NCBI GenBank assembly: GCA_034440575.1 | Contig: JAOTOL010001432.1 | Location: 648,501 to 712,500, forward strand | Origin: Imbricaverruca yamaguchii | Taxonomy: Eukaryota; Arthropoda; Thecostraca; Neoverrucidae | DNA: 64,000 bases | Direction of reading: 5' to 3' | Shown here: positions 33,116 to 44,762 of the stretch, in pieces | Layout: each line of letters opens with the position of its first letter | Position numbering within the stretch: the first letter of the stretch is position 1 | Translations under genes and position numbers: made by a program | The notes under the pieces: generated by a model | Told to the model about the DNA's origin: nothing | Databases searched by the model: none | The model's input: the letters and a program-made list of their open reading frames with translations, nothing else

Positions 33116-34502
33116 GAATAGATTGCTACTTTTTCTGATGGGTACTGAAATCCGCTTTATTCCATGCATTCTTATCAACAAATAACACCTTTGTAAGTAG
33201 TACAATGACCGTATACAATAATGCCGATAGTGAAATTCACAGCAAAAACGATACACAAGAATGAGAAATGTTAGTCATATTTACACCAACGCGCGCATTA
33301 AGATCGGGTGAAAGTACACATTTTCATATTACACAAGTTCAAAGAAGATACTAGGTTTTCAGAACATCCGGCATGTCCAAATTTCTCAATGGAAGAATTG
33401 CAAAGCCGTTTGATGGTTATGTGAGGTTCAATACAATTTATGAGAATGTCTGGAATGTCCGAATCTCTCACTTTGTGGACAAATTAAAGACTAAAATGGC
33501 GCTTATCGCCCATTTCACGACCAATCGACAAATGAAAGTGTCAAAATATCGCCCACTATTTTGTATTTTGATGAAAATAATTGTGTGGAGTTATCTGATA
33601 AGTCGAAACCAGCCGTGCCATTTAAAGAAAGATCAGGTTAACGGCCAAGGAGTTATAGCCCCGGAAATTTTTGAGATGCCATCTGACAAGGGTGTATTTT
33701 CATGTCTTTAGCTTAATGAAGAACAATCAGAATTGTGTAGAAGTATATATCGATGAACTCGCAATAATACACTGCATCTTTTGAATTTTCGGAATTTTCC
33801 TTTACGAGCTATTTGAAATCGCGACATCATAACCTAAGGCCACGTGACCTAATTTAACTTCCGGTACAGTCACAATGCGGATTTATGAAGTGCAGAACTG
33901 AAGTTCAATCTTTTATGTTACGAAATGAAAAGTGTTTTACTCCTAAAACTCTATATATTCGTTCTGAATTGAGCATGCATGGTTGATTTCGCGCTGGTTC
34001 ATCGTGGTCTGTTGTAATATGTGTTTTAAACGAAAGATGGTTGACATTCAGGCCTTTTAACGTTCGAGGCACGTGCTTGGATGATAATATTGGACGTCTG
34101 TTCCTGAGTATTGCATCACATTCTGATAACCGAGAAACCATTCGCATAACCATTTATTGTTGCGCGAAAATTTAAATATGCGAATGCAGTGAAAATCAGG
34201 AAGGACACCAAAAATGGGTGGCGCCGTGTTTTAGTGCCCAGTGCTCACTATTCACTCTCGCTGACCGTGCTGCCTGTGAAGCGAGGAAACTTCTAAGGGT
34301 GTCAGACATAGACAAGGTGAGGATATTTTGTGGGTCAGACCAGATCAGCCGGATGTGTCTCGGCAAGACCGACTGTATCACGGTGCGACAAGCTGATGTA
34401 ATGAAAAGCAGAGTTCAGAAAGAGGATTGCTTTCGGAAGCTTGTGCAAAGTATACAATGTAGCGCAATTTTCCGGGTAGATAGGTGCGGTGGTAACCTTG
34501 AT
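33116..34502. other. AT-rich single-copy sequence, no supported gene
   Basis: The longest frame (33373-33711, +, 112 codons) has no recognisable domain. Confidence 0.35.
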
Positions 34503-34560
34503 CGTGTGCAAATTGCATAGGTCGATATCTTGCATGCTAAAATGAGGTAAAATATTTTGA
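34503..34560 (+). repeat. Second copy of the dispersed repeat at 20215
   Basis: GTGTGCAAATTGCATAGGTC, GATATCTTGCATG and ATGAGGTAAAATA align in order with 20215-20290. Confidence 0.5.
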
Positions 34561-34932
34561 CTCTTGACTTCTGAATATTTGAAAACAATCAGTAGTACAT
34601 ACAGAACAGCATTCAATTTTCCAACTACTATCTATTCGTATGTGATCAGGTGGATTTTAAGCATTTTCTTAATTGACCCTTCTCCAAGATGGACGTAAGG
34701 CACTTATAGTTTTATGCTTTACGCACCAAATCTTCACTTCATTTTCACAACAGTTGATGCGCCCCTTTGTGTTTGGATTGTCCGCCTAAACGCATTCCAC
34801 CACAGCTATGAATGTCATGTCATTCGGTTCTCTGAGGAACCCTTTTTCTACAGTCGATTTGGAACTGTTTGTGTATACACAAAGACACAACGTGCCACAT
34901 GTTTTGTGTTGGGGTAGCCATCTTCGGATTAT

Positions 34933-34989
34933 GGGCGCAAAATGACCCTTGATGTCGACGCGCCCCTAAACTCCAATCCACCACCACCA
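34933..34989 (+). mobile_element. Minimal hairpin retroposon (57 bp)
   Basis: GGGCGC (34933-34938), a loop with AAAATGACCCTTGATGTCGA, GCGCCCC (34960-34966), TAAACTCCAATCCACC and a CCA-rich tail. Flanks CATCTTCGGATTA (34919-34931) and CATCTTCGAATTA (34990-35002) differ at one base. CATCTTCGGATT also occurs at 35071 in a local repeat, so the TSD is less decisive here. Confidence 0.7.
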
Positions 34990-35120
34990 CATCTTCGAAT
35001 TACAAAGGATATCTCCACCCTAAATATGGCAATGTTCTGATTACACAGGATGTTTCCACCATAAATATGTCCATCTTCGGATTGCCAGCATATTTCCACT
35101 CCAAATATGTCAATCGTGAA
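34990..35120 (+). repeat. ~45-bp degenerate tandem repeat
   Basis: ATTACA(A/C)AGGAT(A/G)T, TCCACC(C/A)TAAATATG and GTCCATCTTCGGATT words repeat two to three times. Confidence 0.65.
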
Positions 35121-35444
35121 TCAAGAACACGGCCAGCCTATTCCCACATCTTTTATCTGCGCTGTTCCGGCGTTTGTGCACGGTTCCCTCGGGATATGTT
35201 GGTCGAGAACAGTCAGGACTACGGATTAAGCGGCGGATTCTGGAACGGACTTCGCGTATTCTGTCTGACGTCACACCCATCAGAGAACGTTATTTTGGCA
35301 CGTTATATTTGACATAGCTTTGACCTCTTTGTGGACAATAAATAATAAAACAAAATTTCTTCTGAATTCGGCCAAACGGATACAATGCTTTGTCGGCAAT
35401 CGCCAATGGCAGCGGCTGAAAATAACTACCTCTGGATCAGGTGC

Positions 35445-35640
35445 AGCCAGCTGCCGAGTGGCACTGTGCAGTCAGCTGCCGAGTGGCACTGTGCAGTCAG
35501 CTGCTGAGTGGCACTGTGTAGTCAGCTGCTGAGTGGCACTGCGTAGTCAGCTGCTGAGTGGCACTGTGCAGTCAGCTGCCGAGTGGCACTATGCAGTCAG
35601 CTGTTGAATGGCACTGAATGGCCTGCTGAATGGCCTGTGT
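35445..35640 (+). repeat. 25-bp minisatellite (CAGTCAGCTGCYGAGTGGCA)
   Basis: About seven near-identical units with the CAGCTG palindrome, decaying at the 3' end. Confidence 0.9.
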
Positions 35641-36189
35641 ATCAGCGCCCATCACGACTGATGGCCGAGACCGATCGACGTGCTCAGCTGGCTGGGCCCG
35701 GGCGACAGCCAGCTCTGACCGGCGGCGTGTCGCACTGTGACGCTGCAACACGCAGACGCGCCACCGTCTCCAGATAGGGATCAGGACGCAACATCCACCC
35801 TGACCTTGACCGTGGCGGGTGCACGGGGACACGGCGGCAGGCAGCGCCAACAAGGTCACAGCTAACCACGGAGAACGTCGACGCTGGCGTACACAGCCCG
35901 CCGTGTGCGCAGGCTTTTTGTTGCCGGGACCTTTGTGCTGTGTGACCACTGCCACCCGGCAAGGCGCGGTGTGATGGTGCCTTCTGTGAGGCCGACCCCG
36001 GCACGACCAGGTGGCGCCGCAGTACCACGTCCGCCGAGAGAGTGCAGCACCCGCACAGTGCCAGCTGGACTCAGCCGAGGCGCGCTTCTGGAACATGTCT
36101 GCCCCGCCCAGTGACACATGCCACACGCCGTACCACTCGTGTGGGTCTGGTGCGCGCTGACGATTCATCAGACTACAATGGACGGCCGT
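35641..36189. other. GC-rich sequence, open on both strands, no gene recognised
   Basis: The minus-strand frame at 35572-36168 (198 codons) runs out of the adjacent array and overlaps plus-strand frames. Its Arg/Ala/Cys-rich composition is typical of GC-driven open frames. Confidence 0.35.
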
Positions 36190-36227
36190 CGGCTCTGGTC
36201 TGCGCGACTCGTCCGCTGGTGTGGAAG

Positions 36228-36535
36228 GCCCGTCCTCTGGTCTGTTGAGCCCCCGTCCTCTGGTCTGTTGAGCCCGTCCTCTGGTCTGTTGAGCCCGTCC
36301 TCTGGTCTGTTGAGCCCCTCCTCCGAACTGTGGACATGGCCTTCTCGTTTGGGATACATCCTCTGGTTCTGAGGGTTTGTGCTCTAGTTTGACGAGTTTG
36401 TCCTCTGGTCGCTAGGGCCTAGATACTGGACGCTTGGGCCTATCCACTGGTCGCAAGGGCCTATCCTCTGGTCGGGAGGGCCTGCCCTCTGGTCAGGATG
36501 GTTGGTCATCTGGTCTTGAAATTCCGCCATCTGGT
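36228..36535 (+). repeat. 21-bp minisatellite (TCCTCTGGTCTGTTGAGCCC) and degenerate extension
   Basis: Four tight copies (36232-36318), then looser TCCTCTGGTC / GGGCCTATC units to about 36535. Confidence 0.85.
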
Positions 36536-38815
36536 GTGTATGTCAGGAGCAGTCCGATGCACCAAAATGGGGTGAAACAGAGTCACCACTGCACCCGCCC
36601 CCTCTTCTCCCTCAAATAAAAAACATCATCGGATTTCGACAACCACATTTTTCGGTTCCAAAAATTAGGAAGTTGTTTGTGCCCCAACCCAAAAAAGAAC
36701 TTTCGGACGTTAGTATCACTTGTTCGAGACCTTTCGGTTGCGCTTATGGCCACTATTGCACTGGGGGAGAGATAAAGCAATGTATCCGCACACTAAAAGC
36801 GAAGGTAAGCTTCTTGCAAACATTTCTCCAAGACTGGTCTATGAAAGGCACCCATTCATGGCATAAGGTACAGAAATGGATATACATGAAATTGGAACTA
36901 TATTTGTTACTAGAAACTGACATGATCTGTGAAGCATAACTTCCTTGGTTATGTCATAACATCCAGTCATATTGCAGATGCACAGCCAGGGGAGAGACTA
37001 AGGGGAGCAAGAGCCCCTTTTAGAAACAGGAGGCCGTGAGACATTCCTGACTGCACCCACTGAAAAAGGAGAAGAGAAAGTCACTTGACACAGGTGTCTT
37101 GGAAATCTAAGAAAAAAGTTTTATATTTGCGTTCAATGTCCTTTCTCTAAAGTTACCTCTAGAAGTTGTTTGATGTTTATCATGCACATTTGTCCATTTT
37201 TTAATGATGCCCATATATCCATGGTCTAGTTTGCTTAAAATATTAAGATGCTTATCATAATTTTTTAACACCGAAGTTATTCTATTTCATATACCTTGAT
37301 GAACATGAGGCAAAGTTTAAACAAGGTAGGTGTACATAAAGTGAGCTGGTACACGAATGCTTTTCACACACAAATTATCCATAAGATTGTCCTTTAAGTT
37401 AGTGCCTTGACTGTTGATTTTTTAATCAAATGTAACTTTTATCAAAAGGATTAATACACGATGAAAATTCACCTCTCAAAATGCTTACCTTTCAGTTGGC
37501 AAGTAAACTAACACAAAGAACGTGACATTGAGTTAGGTAATATAGCATACAAAGTATAAAAAGTGCAACGTAAAATAACCTGACCTAGCATAACACTTAC
37601 AAAATAAGAATAATGCACACCATAAATTGGAACGATTATAATTTTTCTTTAAGATTTTCAGCACATGAAGCCATTGTTGGTTTTGAATTGGGATCAGTTT
37701 AACATACCGGTACAAGTGGGATGCATTGGCAGATTCAGAGCTGGTTTTGAGTTTCTCATTAACGCCAAGCAAAGCTAATTCTCGTTTTTGTTTGAATGTT
37801 TTCACAAGTTTTAACTCCTTGGATTTGGCATAAAATGTGTGTAGTTTTGCATACATTGTGCACCGTAGACCAACTTCTCTCCCAAGCACGCAGTTTGAAG
37901 GGAGCAATGGCTGAGGAGGAGGACCACATCAAAGCCCATCTTAGAGCCCACCGTTCTTGCACACTCTAAGCTCTCGGTCACATAATGTATCTTCTGTCAT
38001 ACCAAGCATGCACCTTGCTCCTACCCCACAATGTCGCACAATCCCTTAATCTCAGGAGCCAATGGAAACTATTTGCGCACAATATGTCCCGGTTCAGCTC
38101 GACATAGGCCTTGCATGCCGTTTCCTCTGACCGACTCCACTCTACATTCCATCAATGTCTGTCTATGCAATGCAATGTCAATCTTATGCACTCCACAGAA
38201 ACGCTTTCGTTCTCAGAAGGCCGTATATCATGCGCTTCTCATGGAACTAAACTAAACTAAAGCGCAATATATGGTGATATATGTCGGGGGTCCGTCTCAT
38301 TCACAAACATTTCAGATTAGTGATAAACCTGCTACAAACTGAATGTGTCAATCTGAACTTAGATTTTTGCGATGATTACGGAACCCATGAGTTTTGTGTG
38401 TCTAGTTTTTAACTTTGATATTCACTAGTGGATAAGGACATTGTTTTATACAATGTCCGTCCTCTGGTGAGGCACTGCCTTAAATAGCTTAATGTGCGGA
38501 CCGGCCATGCTGGAAGTTTCACCATCTGGTCCGACAGTTCCGTCATCTGCCTCAGAGAGTTGTTCCTCTCATCAGTCTGATATTTCCTCTCAATGTTCTC
38601 TTCTGATGTGAATAAGAGTGGAGTGGCTTTAGAGTGGTAGCTCCAATGCACGCGTGTGTTGGATCATGGCCTGGATGTCGGCTCTGAGAGTGACCCTCGG
38701 GGCTTCAAAGTGGTAGCTCCAATGCACGCACGGGTTGGATCAGAGCCTAGATGTGATCGGGTCGACGTTCGCGGTCATGTACTGGGTATTCACTCCCTTT
38801 CGGCTTGCATTGGCC
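36536..38815. other. AT-rich single-copy sequence, no supported gene
   Basis: The minus-strand frame at 37533-37907 (124 codons, with KELKLVKTFKQKRELALLG) is the most protein-like here, but I do not recognise it. A short GTAGCTCCAATGCACGC direct repeat lies at about 38637 and 38712. Confidence 0.35.
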
Positions 38816-41800
38816 GCACTCCTCTCGTGTAGTGCTCCCCTCGCTCCTCTCGTGTAAATGCTCGCACTCCTCCCGTGTCGTGTTGGTCGCACTCTTCTCG
38901 TGTAGTGCTCACACTCCTCTCGTGTAATGTTCACACTCCTCTCGTGTAATGTTCACACTCCTCTCGTGCACTCTTCACACTCCTCTCGTGTAATGTCCAC
39001 ACTCCTCTCGTGTAATGTTCACACTCCTCTCGTGCACTCTTCACACTCCTCTCGTGTAATGTTCACACTCCTCTCGTGCACTCTTCACACTCCTCTCGTG
39101 TAATGTTCACACTCCTCTCGTGTAATGTTCACACTCCTCTCGTGCACTCTTCACACTCCTCTCGTGCACTCTTCACACTCCTCTCGTGTAATGTTCACAC
39201 TCCTCTCGTGTAATGTTCACACTCCTCTCGTGTAATGTTCACACTCCTCTCGTGTAATGTTCACACTCCTCTCGTGCACTCTTCACACTCCTCTCGTGCA
39301 CTCTTCACACTCCTCTCGTGTAATGTTCACACTCCTCTCGTGTAATGTTCACACTCCTCTCGTGCACTCTTCACACTCCTCTCGTGCACTCTTCACACTC
39401 CTCTCGTGTAATGTTCACACTCCTCTCGTGTAATGTTCACACTCCTCTCGTGCACTCTTCACACTCCTCTCGTGTAATGTTCACACTCCTCTCGTGTAAT
39501 GTTCACACTCCTCTCGTGCACTCTTCACACTCCTCTCGTGTAATGTTCACACTCCTCTCGTGTAATGTTCACACTCCTCTCGTGCACTCTTCACACTCCT
39601 CTCGTGTAATGTTCACACTCCTCTCGTGTAATGTTCACACTCCTCTCGTGTAATGTTCACACTCCTCTCGTGCAGTGTTCACACTCCTCTCGTGCAGTGT
39701 TCACACTCCCCTCGTGTGGTGTTATCACTCCTCTCGTGTATTGCTCACCCTACTCTCGTGTACTGTTCACACTCCTCTCATGCAATGTTCACACTCCTCT
39801 CGTGTAGTGTTCACACTACTCTCGTGCAATGTTCACACTACTCTCGTGTAATGTTCACATTCCTCTCATGCAATGTTCACATTCATCTCATGCAATGTTC
39901 ACACTCCTCTAGTGCAATGTTCACACCCCTCTCGTGTAATGTCCATACTCCTCTCGTGTAATGTTCACACTCCTCTCGTGTAATGTTCACATTCCTCTCA
40001 TGCAATGTTCACACTCCTCTAGTGCAGTGTTCACACTCCTCTCGTGTGGTGTTCACACTCCTCTCATGTGGTGTTCACACTCCTCTCATGTGGTGTTCAC
40101 ACTCCTCTCGTGTGGTGTTCACACTCCTCTCATGTGGTGTTCCACCCTCTCGTGTGGTGTTCACACTCCTCTCGTGTGGTGTTCACACTCCTCTCGTGTG
40201 GTGTTCACACTCCTCTCGTGTGGTGTTCACCTCCTTCGTGTGGTGTTCACACTCCCTCGTGTGGTGTTACACTCTCGTGTGGTGTTCACACTCCTCTCGT
40301 GTGGTGTTCACACTCCTCTCGTGTGGTGTTCACACTCCTCTCGTGTGGTGTTCACACTCCTCTCGTGTGGTGTTCACCTCCTCTCGTGTGGTGTGCACAC
40401 TCCTCTCATGTGGTGTTCACACTCCTCTCGTGTGGTGTTCACACTCCTCTCGTGTGGTGTTCACACTCCTCTCGTGTGGTGTTCACACTCCTCTCGTGTG
40501 GTGTCACACTCCTCTCGTGTGGTGTTCACACTCCTCTCGTGTGGTGTTCACACTCCTCTCGTGTGGTGTTCACACTCCTCTCGTGTGGTGTTCACACTCC
40601 TCTCGTGTGGTGTTCACACTCCTCTCGTGTGGTGTTCACACTCCTCTCATGTGGTGTTCACACTCCTCTCGTGTGGTGTTCACACTCCTCTCGTGTGGTG
40701 TTCACACTCCTCTCGTGTGGTGTTCACACTCCTCTCGTGTGGTGTTCACACTCCTCTCGTGTGGTGTTCACACTCCTCTCGTGTGGTGTTCACACTCCTC
40801 TCATGTGGTGTTCACACTCCTCTCGTGTGGTGTTCACACTCCTCTCGTGTGGTGTTCACACTCCTCTCGTGTGGTGTTCACACTCCTCTCGTGTGGTGTT
40901 CACACTCCTCTCGTGTGGTGTGCACACTCCTCTCGTGTGGTGTTCACACTCCTCTCGTGTGGTGTTCACACTCCTCTCGTGTGGTGTTCACACTCCTCTC
41001 GTGTGGTGTTCACACTCCTCTCGTGTGGTGTTCACACTCCTCTCGTGTGGTGTTCACACTCCTCTCGTGTGGTGTGCACACTCCTCTCGTGTGGTGTTCA
41101 CACTCCTCTCGTGTGGTGTTCACACTCCTCTCGTGTGGTGTTCACACTCCTCTTGTGGTGTTCACACTCCTCTCGTGTGGTGTTCACACTCCTCTCGTGT
41201 GGTGTTCACACTCCTCTCGTGTGGTGTTCACACTCCTCTCGTGTGGTGTTCACACTCCTCTCGTGTGGTGTTCACACTCCTCTCGTGTGGTGTTCACACT
41301 CCTCTCGTGTGGTGTTCACACTCCTCTCGTGTGGTGTTCACACTCCTCTCGTGTGGTGTTCACACTCCTCTCGTGTGGTGTTCACACTCCTCTCGTGTGG
41401 TGTTCACACTCCTCTCGTGTGGTGTTCACACTCCTCTCGTGTGGTGTTCACACTCCTCTCGTGTGGTGTTCACACTCCTCTCGTGTGGTGTCACACTCCT
41501 CTCGTGTGGTGTTCACACTCCTCTCGTGTGGTGTTCACACTCCTCTCGTGTGGTGTTCACACTCCTCTCGTGTGGTGTTACACCCTCTCGTGTGGTGTCA
41601 CACTCCTCTCGTGTGGTGTTCACACTCCTCTCGTGTGGTGTTCACACTCCTCTCGTGTGGTGTTCACACTCCTCTCGTGTGGTGTTGGTTCACCTTCGTG
41701 TGGTGTCACACTCCTCTCGTGTGGTGTTCACACTCCTCTCGTGTGGTGTTCACACTCCTCTCGTGTGGTGTTCACACTCCTCTCGTGTGGTGTTCACACT

Positions 41801-41880
41801 CCTCTCGTGTGGTGTTCACACTCCTCTCGTGTGGTGTTCACACTCCTCTCGTGTGGTGTTCACACTCCTCTCGTGCAGCG
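38816..41880 (+). repeat. 22-bp minisatellite, ~139 copies in three variant domains
   Basis: The constant part is TTCACACTCCTCTCGTG with a variable 5-nt linker. 38900-39660: two interleaved unit types, linkers TAATG and CACTC. 39660-40020: diverged intermediates. 40020-41870: almost uniform TGGTG linker, with short indels clustered at 40140-40270, 40375-40390, 40503 and 41575-41705. Because 22 is not a multiple of 3 and no unit contains a stop, all three plus frames stay open for up to 728 codons; these are not proteins. Confidence 0.96.
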
Positions 41881-42080
41881 CTCGTCGCGCGGTCGTACTT
41901 CAGCTCGGATGGTGTGAGGGAAAGTTTTCGCCGGAGGAGCGCTGCCGGCAGCAGCACCACGGCACGGCCCGGCATGCGCTGGTCGTCATGATTGTACAGG
42001 ACGGGCTGCCATATGAGACCGAGCTGCCATGTGCGGCGGACTGCCGGCAGGAATGGGATGCGGTCACTGATCTCTGCAAC
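41881..42080. other. Unique sequence between two arrays
   Basis: GC-rich stretch into which all repeat frames run and then terminate. Nothing recognised. Confidence 0.35.
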
Positions 42081-42084
42081 TGGA

Positions 42085-42161
42085 ATACACACATACTTAC
42101 ATACGTACATACGTACATACGTACATACATACATACATACATATATATACGTGCATACACG

Positions 42162-42227
<66 letters not shown>

Positions 42228-42240
42228 TAGATATACATAG
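42085..42240 (+). repeat. Compound microsatellite (TACA)n-(CA)n-(TA)n
   Basis: Adjacent runs of TACA/CGTACATA, CACACA and TATATA. Confidence 0.95.
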
Positions 42241-43384
42241 ATATATACCATATATGTACATATAAATATATATAATATAAATACATATATATTGAACGCG
42301 ACAGTATAGATCGCATCAATCTGCGTTTTTGTGTGACCTCCAAGGCTTCGAAGCAATTGTTTTCACCCGTGGGAAATATATTCAGTATCGCGGCTGTATT
42401 ATTTTGCAAAGTTTCGTCAGTACAACTGACATCTTCAGGCATTATAGAGGCATATATATACAATAGAGGCACACAGTCACAAGCAAATATGCACCTGAAC
42501 GATGGTCGTACATTCGTGGGCTTCTTGATCAGGCAAGTGCTGCTATTAACAAACTATATCACTTTCATGTTGCTGTTTCTGACTGCGGTATATACGATCA
42601 TGGCTGGTTGAAGCCCGTAGTAAACGCTTTCAATAATGCATTTCTAAGACAGAAAAACATGATTGATGCGGCGGGCACCACCTATACAAAAATCCATACA
42701 TTTGTCAGAGGAACTTATTCATTTTTGTCAGTGAAGTGAATTAACATGCATGTATGGTCAAACAAGATACATAGTGCAACCATGGTCATTCATGTCACTT
42801 ATAGGCTCCGCCTACCCCTGCACCATGCACGCCTCTTCTACACAACAACAGCTGTGTACTGCTTCTGTGCCTGACCTTCCTTGTCATGCTAGCCTTTAAA
42901 GGTCCCTTTATTGGCGATTTTTCAACTCCAGTGTCGCTAAAACACTTTCATTCTACCCGAAATTGTTGCTCACCATGCTTGGTTGCCAATGACAGCATAT
43001 TTTACTCCGGAACTTGACGTACTTCGCTATTCCTGCACACGAAAAGCTCGTTCAACCTTCACATCGATCCCCGGCGCAACGAAGCCATGCTCAATTGTTC
43101 CAGCCACCACACTCAAACATCACCCAGCACCATGCAGCGCGTTGGAATATGTATTAATTACAGTATATGAGTTAATGCAAACAGCATGTTCCAGAAGGTT
43201 AAAAGCAGCGTTGCGAAGGTTAATTTCCTCTTCTCTTGACCGATTTCTTCAGATCTATGTACCTACTATGTTATGTGTATTGCATCAATTATGTGGTACT
43301 CTGCCGGCTATTGGTAGAAGCAAACTGTCTTTTAAGTGACTTCCCTTGCAACTGCATGTTTGTTAGGTAGGCAAGACCTGGATG
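42241..43384. other. Single-copy sequence, no supported gene
   Basis: Frames of 92 (42333-42611) and 118 (42983-43339) codons on the plus strand without family signatures. Confidence 0.35.
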
Positions 43385-43705
43385 GGGCTGTGTTCCCACC
43401 ATCCAAAATGGGGACGTGTTCCCACCATTAACAATGGATGTGGACGTACTACCGCCATTACCGATGGATGGGAACTTGCTCAGACCATCCCAGATGGGTG
43501 TGGAGATACTCCCACCGTTGCAGATGGATTGGGACGTGTTACTACCATTACCGATGGATGAGGACGTGCTACCACCATTACCGATGGATCCACCATCCCA
43601 GATGAGAACATGTTGCCACCATTACCGATGGCTGGGGACATGTTACTACCATTACCAATTGATGTGAGCTTGTTCCGGCAATCCCCGATGGGGACGTGCT
43701 AACAC
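43385..43705 (+). repeat. 30-33-bp minisatellite (CCACCATTACCGATGGATG)
   Basis: About ten units with GGGACGTGYT, ACCACCATTACC and GATGG words. The CCATCC...GATGG parts are partly self-complementary. Confidence 0.85.
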
Positions 43706-43731
43706 CAACCACGATGGTGGACTGTCTGTTT

Positions 43732-43900
43732 GGGGACGAGTGGTCCAGGGGTAAGTTGCTGGTCTCACAATCAAAAGGTTGTGGTTTAGAGTCTCACCTG
43801 TCGCTACTTTTCGTTCGCGACCAATCGGCGTGAGAGTTTGGCGACGCTAAATGACTCAACGGTCGATGTGTCGTTAAAAACCAATAACCAATCAACCAAT
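43732..43900 (+). mobile_element. tRNA-headed SINE, near full length
   Basis: Head GGGGACGAGTGGTCCAGGGG with A box; B box mutated to GGTTTAGAGTC; core CGCGACCAATCGGCGTGAGA; tail hairpin CGACGC (43842-43847), loop TAAATGACTCAACGGTCGAT, GTGTCG (43868-43873); then TTAAAAACCAATAACC and AATC/AACC repeats. No clean TSD. Same subfamily as the copy at 49977. Confidence 0.88.
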
Positions 43901-44760
43901 CCCCTGCTTTCCATACGGTAACCAGCACTTAACACCTATAATTTTGAACTTGAGTTTCGCTGCAGGCTGCATCTGTTCGTACCGCTTGAGGAAAGCAAGG
44001 TATTCAGTTGTCCTGCGAAGTGTTGTACACTCGCGTAAGCGCGTCGCACCAAACGTCAATCCACACATTTGTAACTGAACTGGATTTGTGAGACGTGCAC
44101 TTCACAATCAGTTTCAGCACAGTGCGTTTACTCAACGGTGGCCCCTCCGGCCTCCTTGTGATAGAGCAGCCCTGTGAGTTGTTTTTAGCGCCCGCTGATA
44201 GCGCTGGACTGTTGCTGAGAGTCCAGAGACGACTCTTGTCCGCCAGATACCACGTCTGTCCGCTGTCCTGCCCAATGCATCCCCGGTAACAGCTGAGGCT
44301 GACGGCGCTCTGGCGAATTATGGCGAGTAAACACCACCAGTGCCGCCGTCGCTCCAGCTTGTTTTTTGTTTCATCATACAATAAGAGTTGAAATTGCAGG
44401 ATGTTCCTTACTTTGGTTGTTCATAGCTATAAAAGAGGGCGCGTGATCGCCAAGTAGGGTTGTTTTGTGTGTGTGTGTGAGAGTGTGGGTGGTGGTACAG
44501 CTGGGGGTTGGGGGTGGGGAAGAAGGGGAAGGATTAAAGAGAAGAGTCTTAACGAAAACATTTCCTTTCTTATTTGTGATCTCGTAGACATAACTCTAAT
44601 AGGAGTGAGGGGAGTCAACGGTATACACTTAGCAAGCATTATTCATCAATCAGAATATCAGGCATTTATCTAAGCCAGATGTATCTTAGGTGTAGCATTA
44701 CCATGTTCTATTTACAAAGTTACAAAGCCTTACCTTTATTTTGTTCTTTGGCTGGCTGTG
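43901..44760. other. Single-copy sequence; isolated TATA-like box
   Basis: CTATAAAAGAGGGCGCG at 44429-44445 resembles a core-promoter TATA box. About 35 bp downstream there is no initiator or reading frame that would support a promoter call. A short (GT)n run follows at 44466. Confidence 0.3.
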
Positions 44761-44762
44761 GA

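Noticed and set aside
34739..34775. Hairpin-tail fragment (CAGTTGATGCGCCCC)
   Set aside because: A 15-bp match without 5' stem, proper tail or TSD; could be chance or an old relic.
39961..42230. Very long plus-strand frames (644, 676 and 728 codons)
   Set aside because: All three frames are open across the 22-bp array because its unit has no stop; the peptides are pure repeats and the frames end soon after the array.
44429..44445. TATA-box promoter
   Set aside because: The box is good but no initiator, exon or transcript evidence follows; isolated TATAAAAG is expected by chance in this much sequence.
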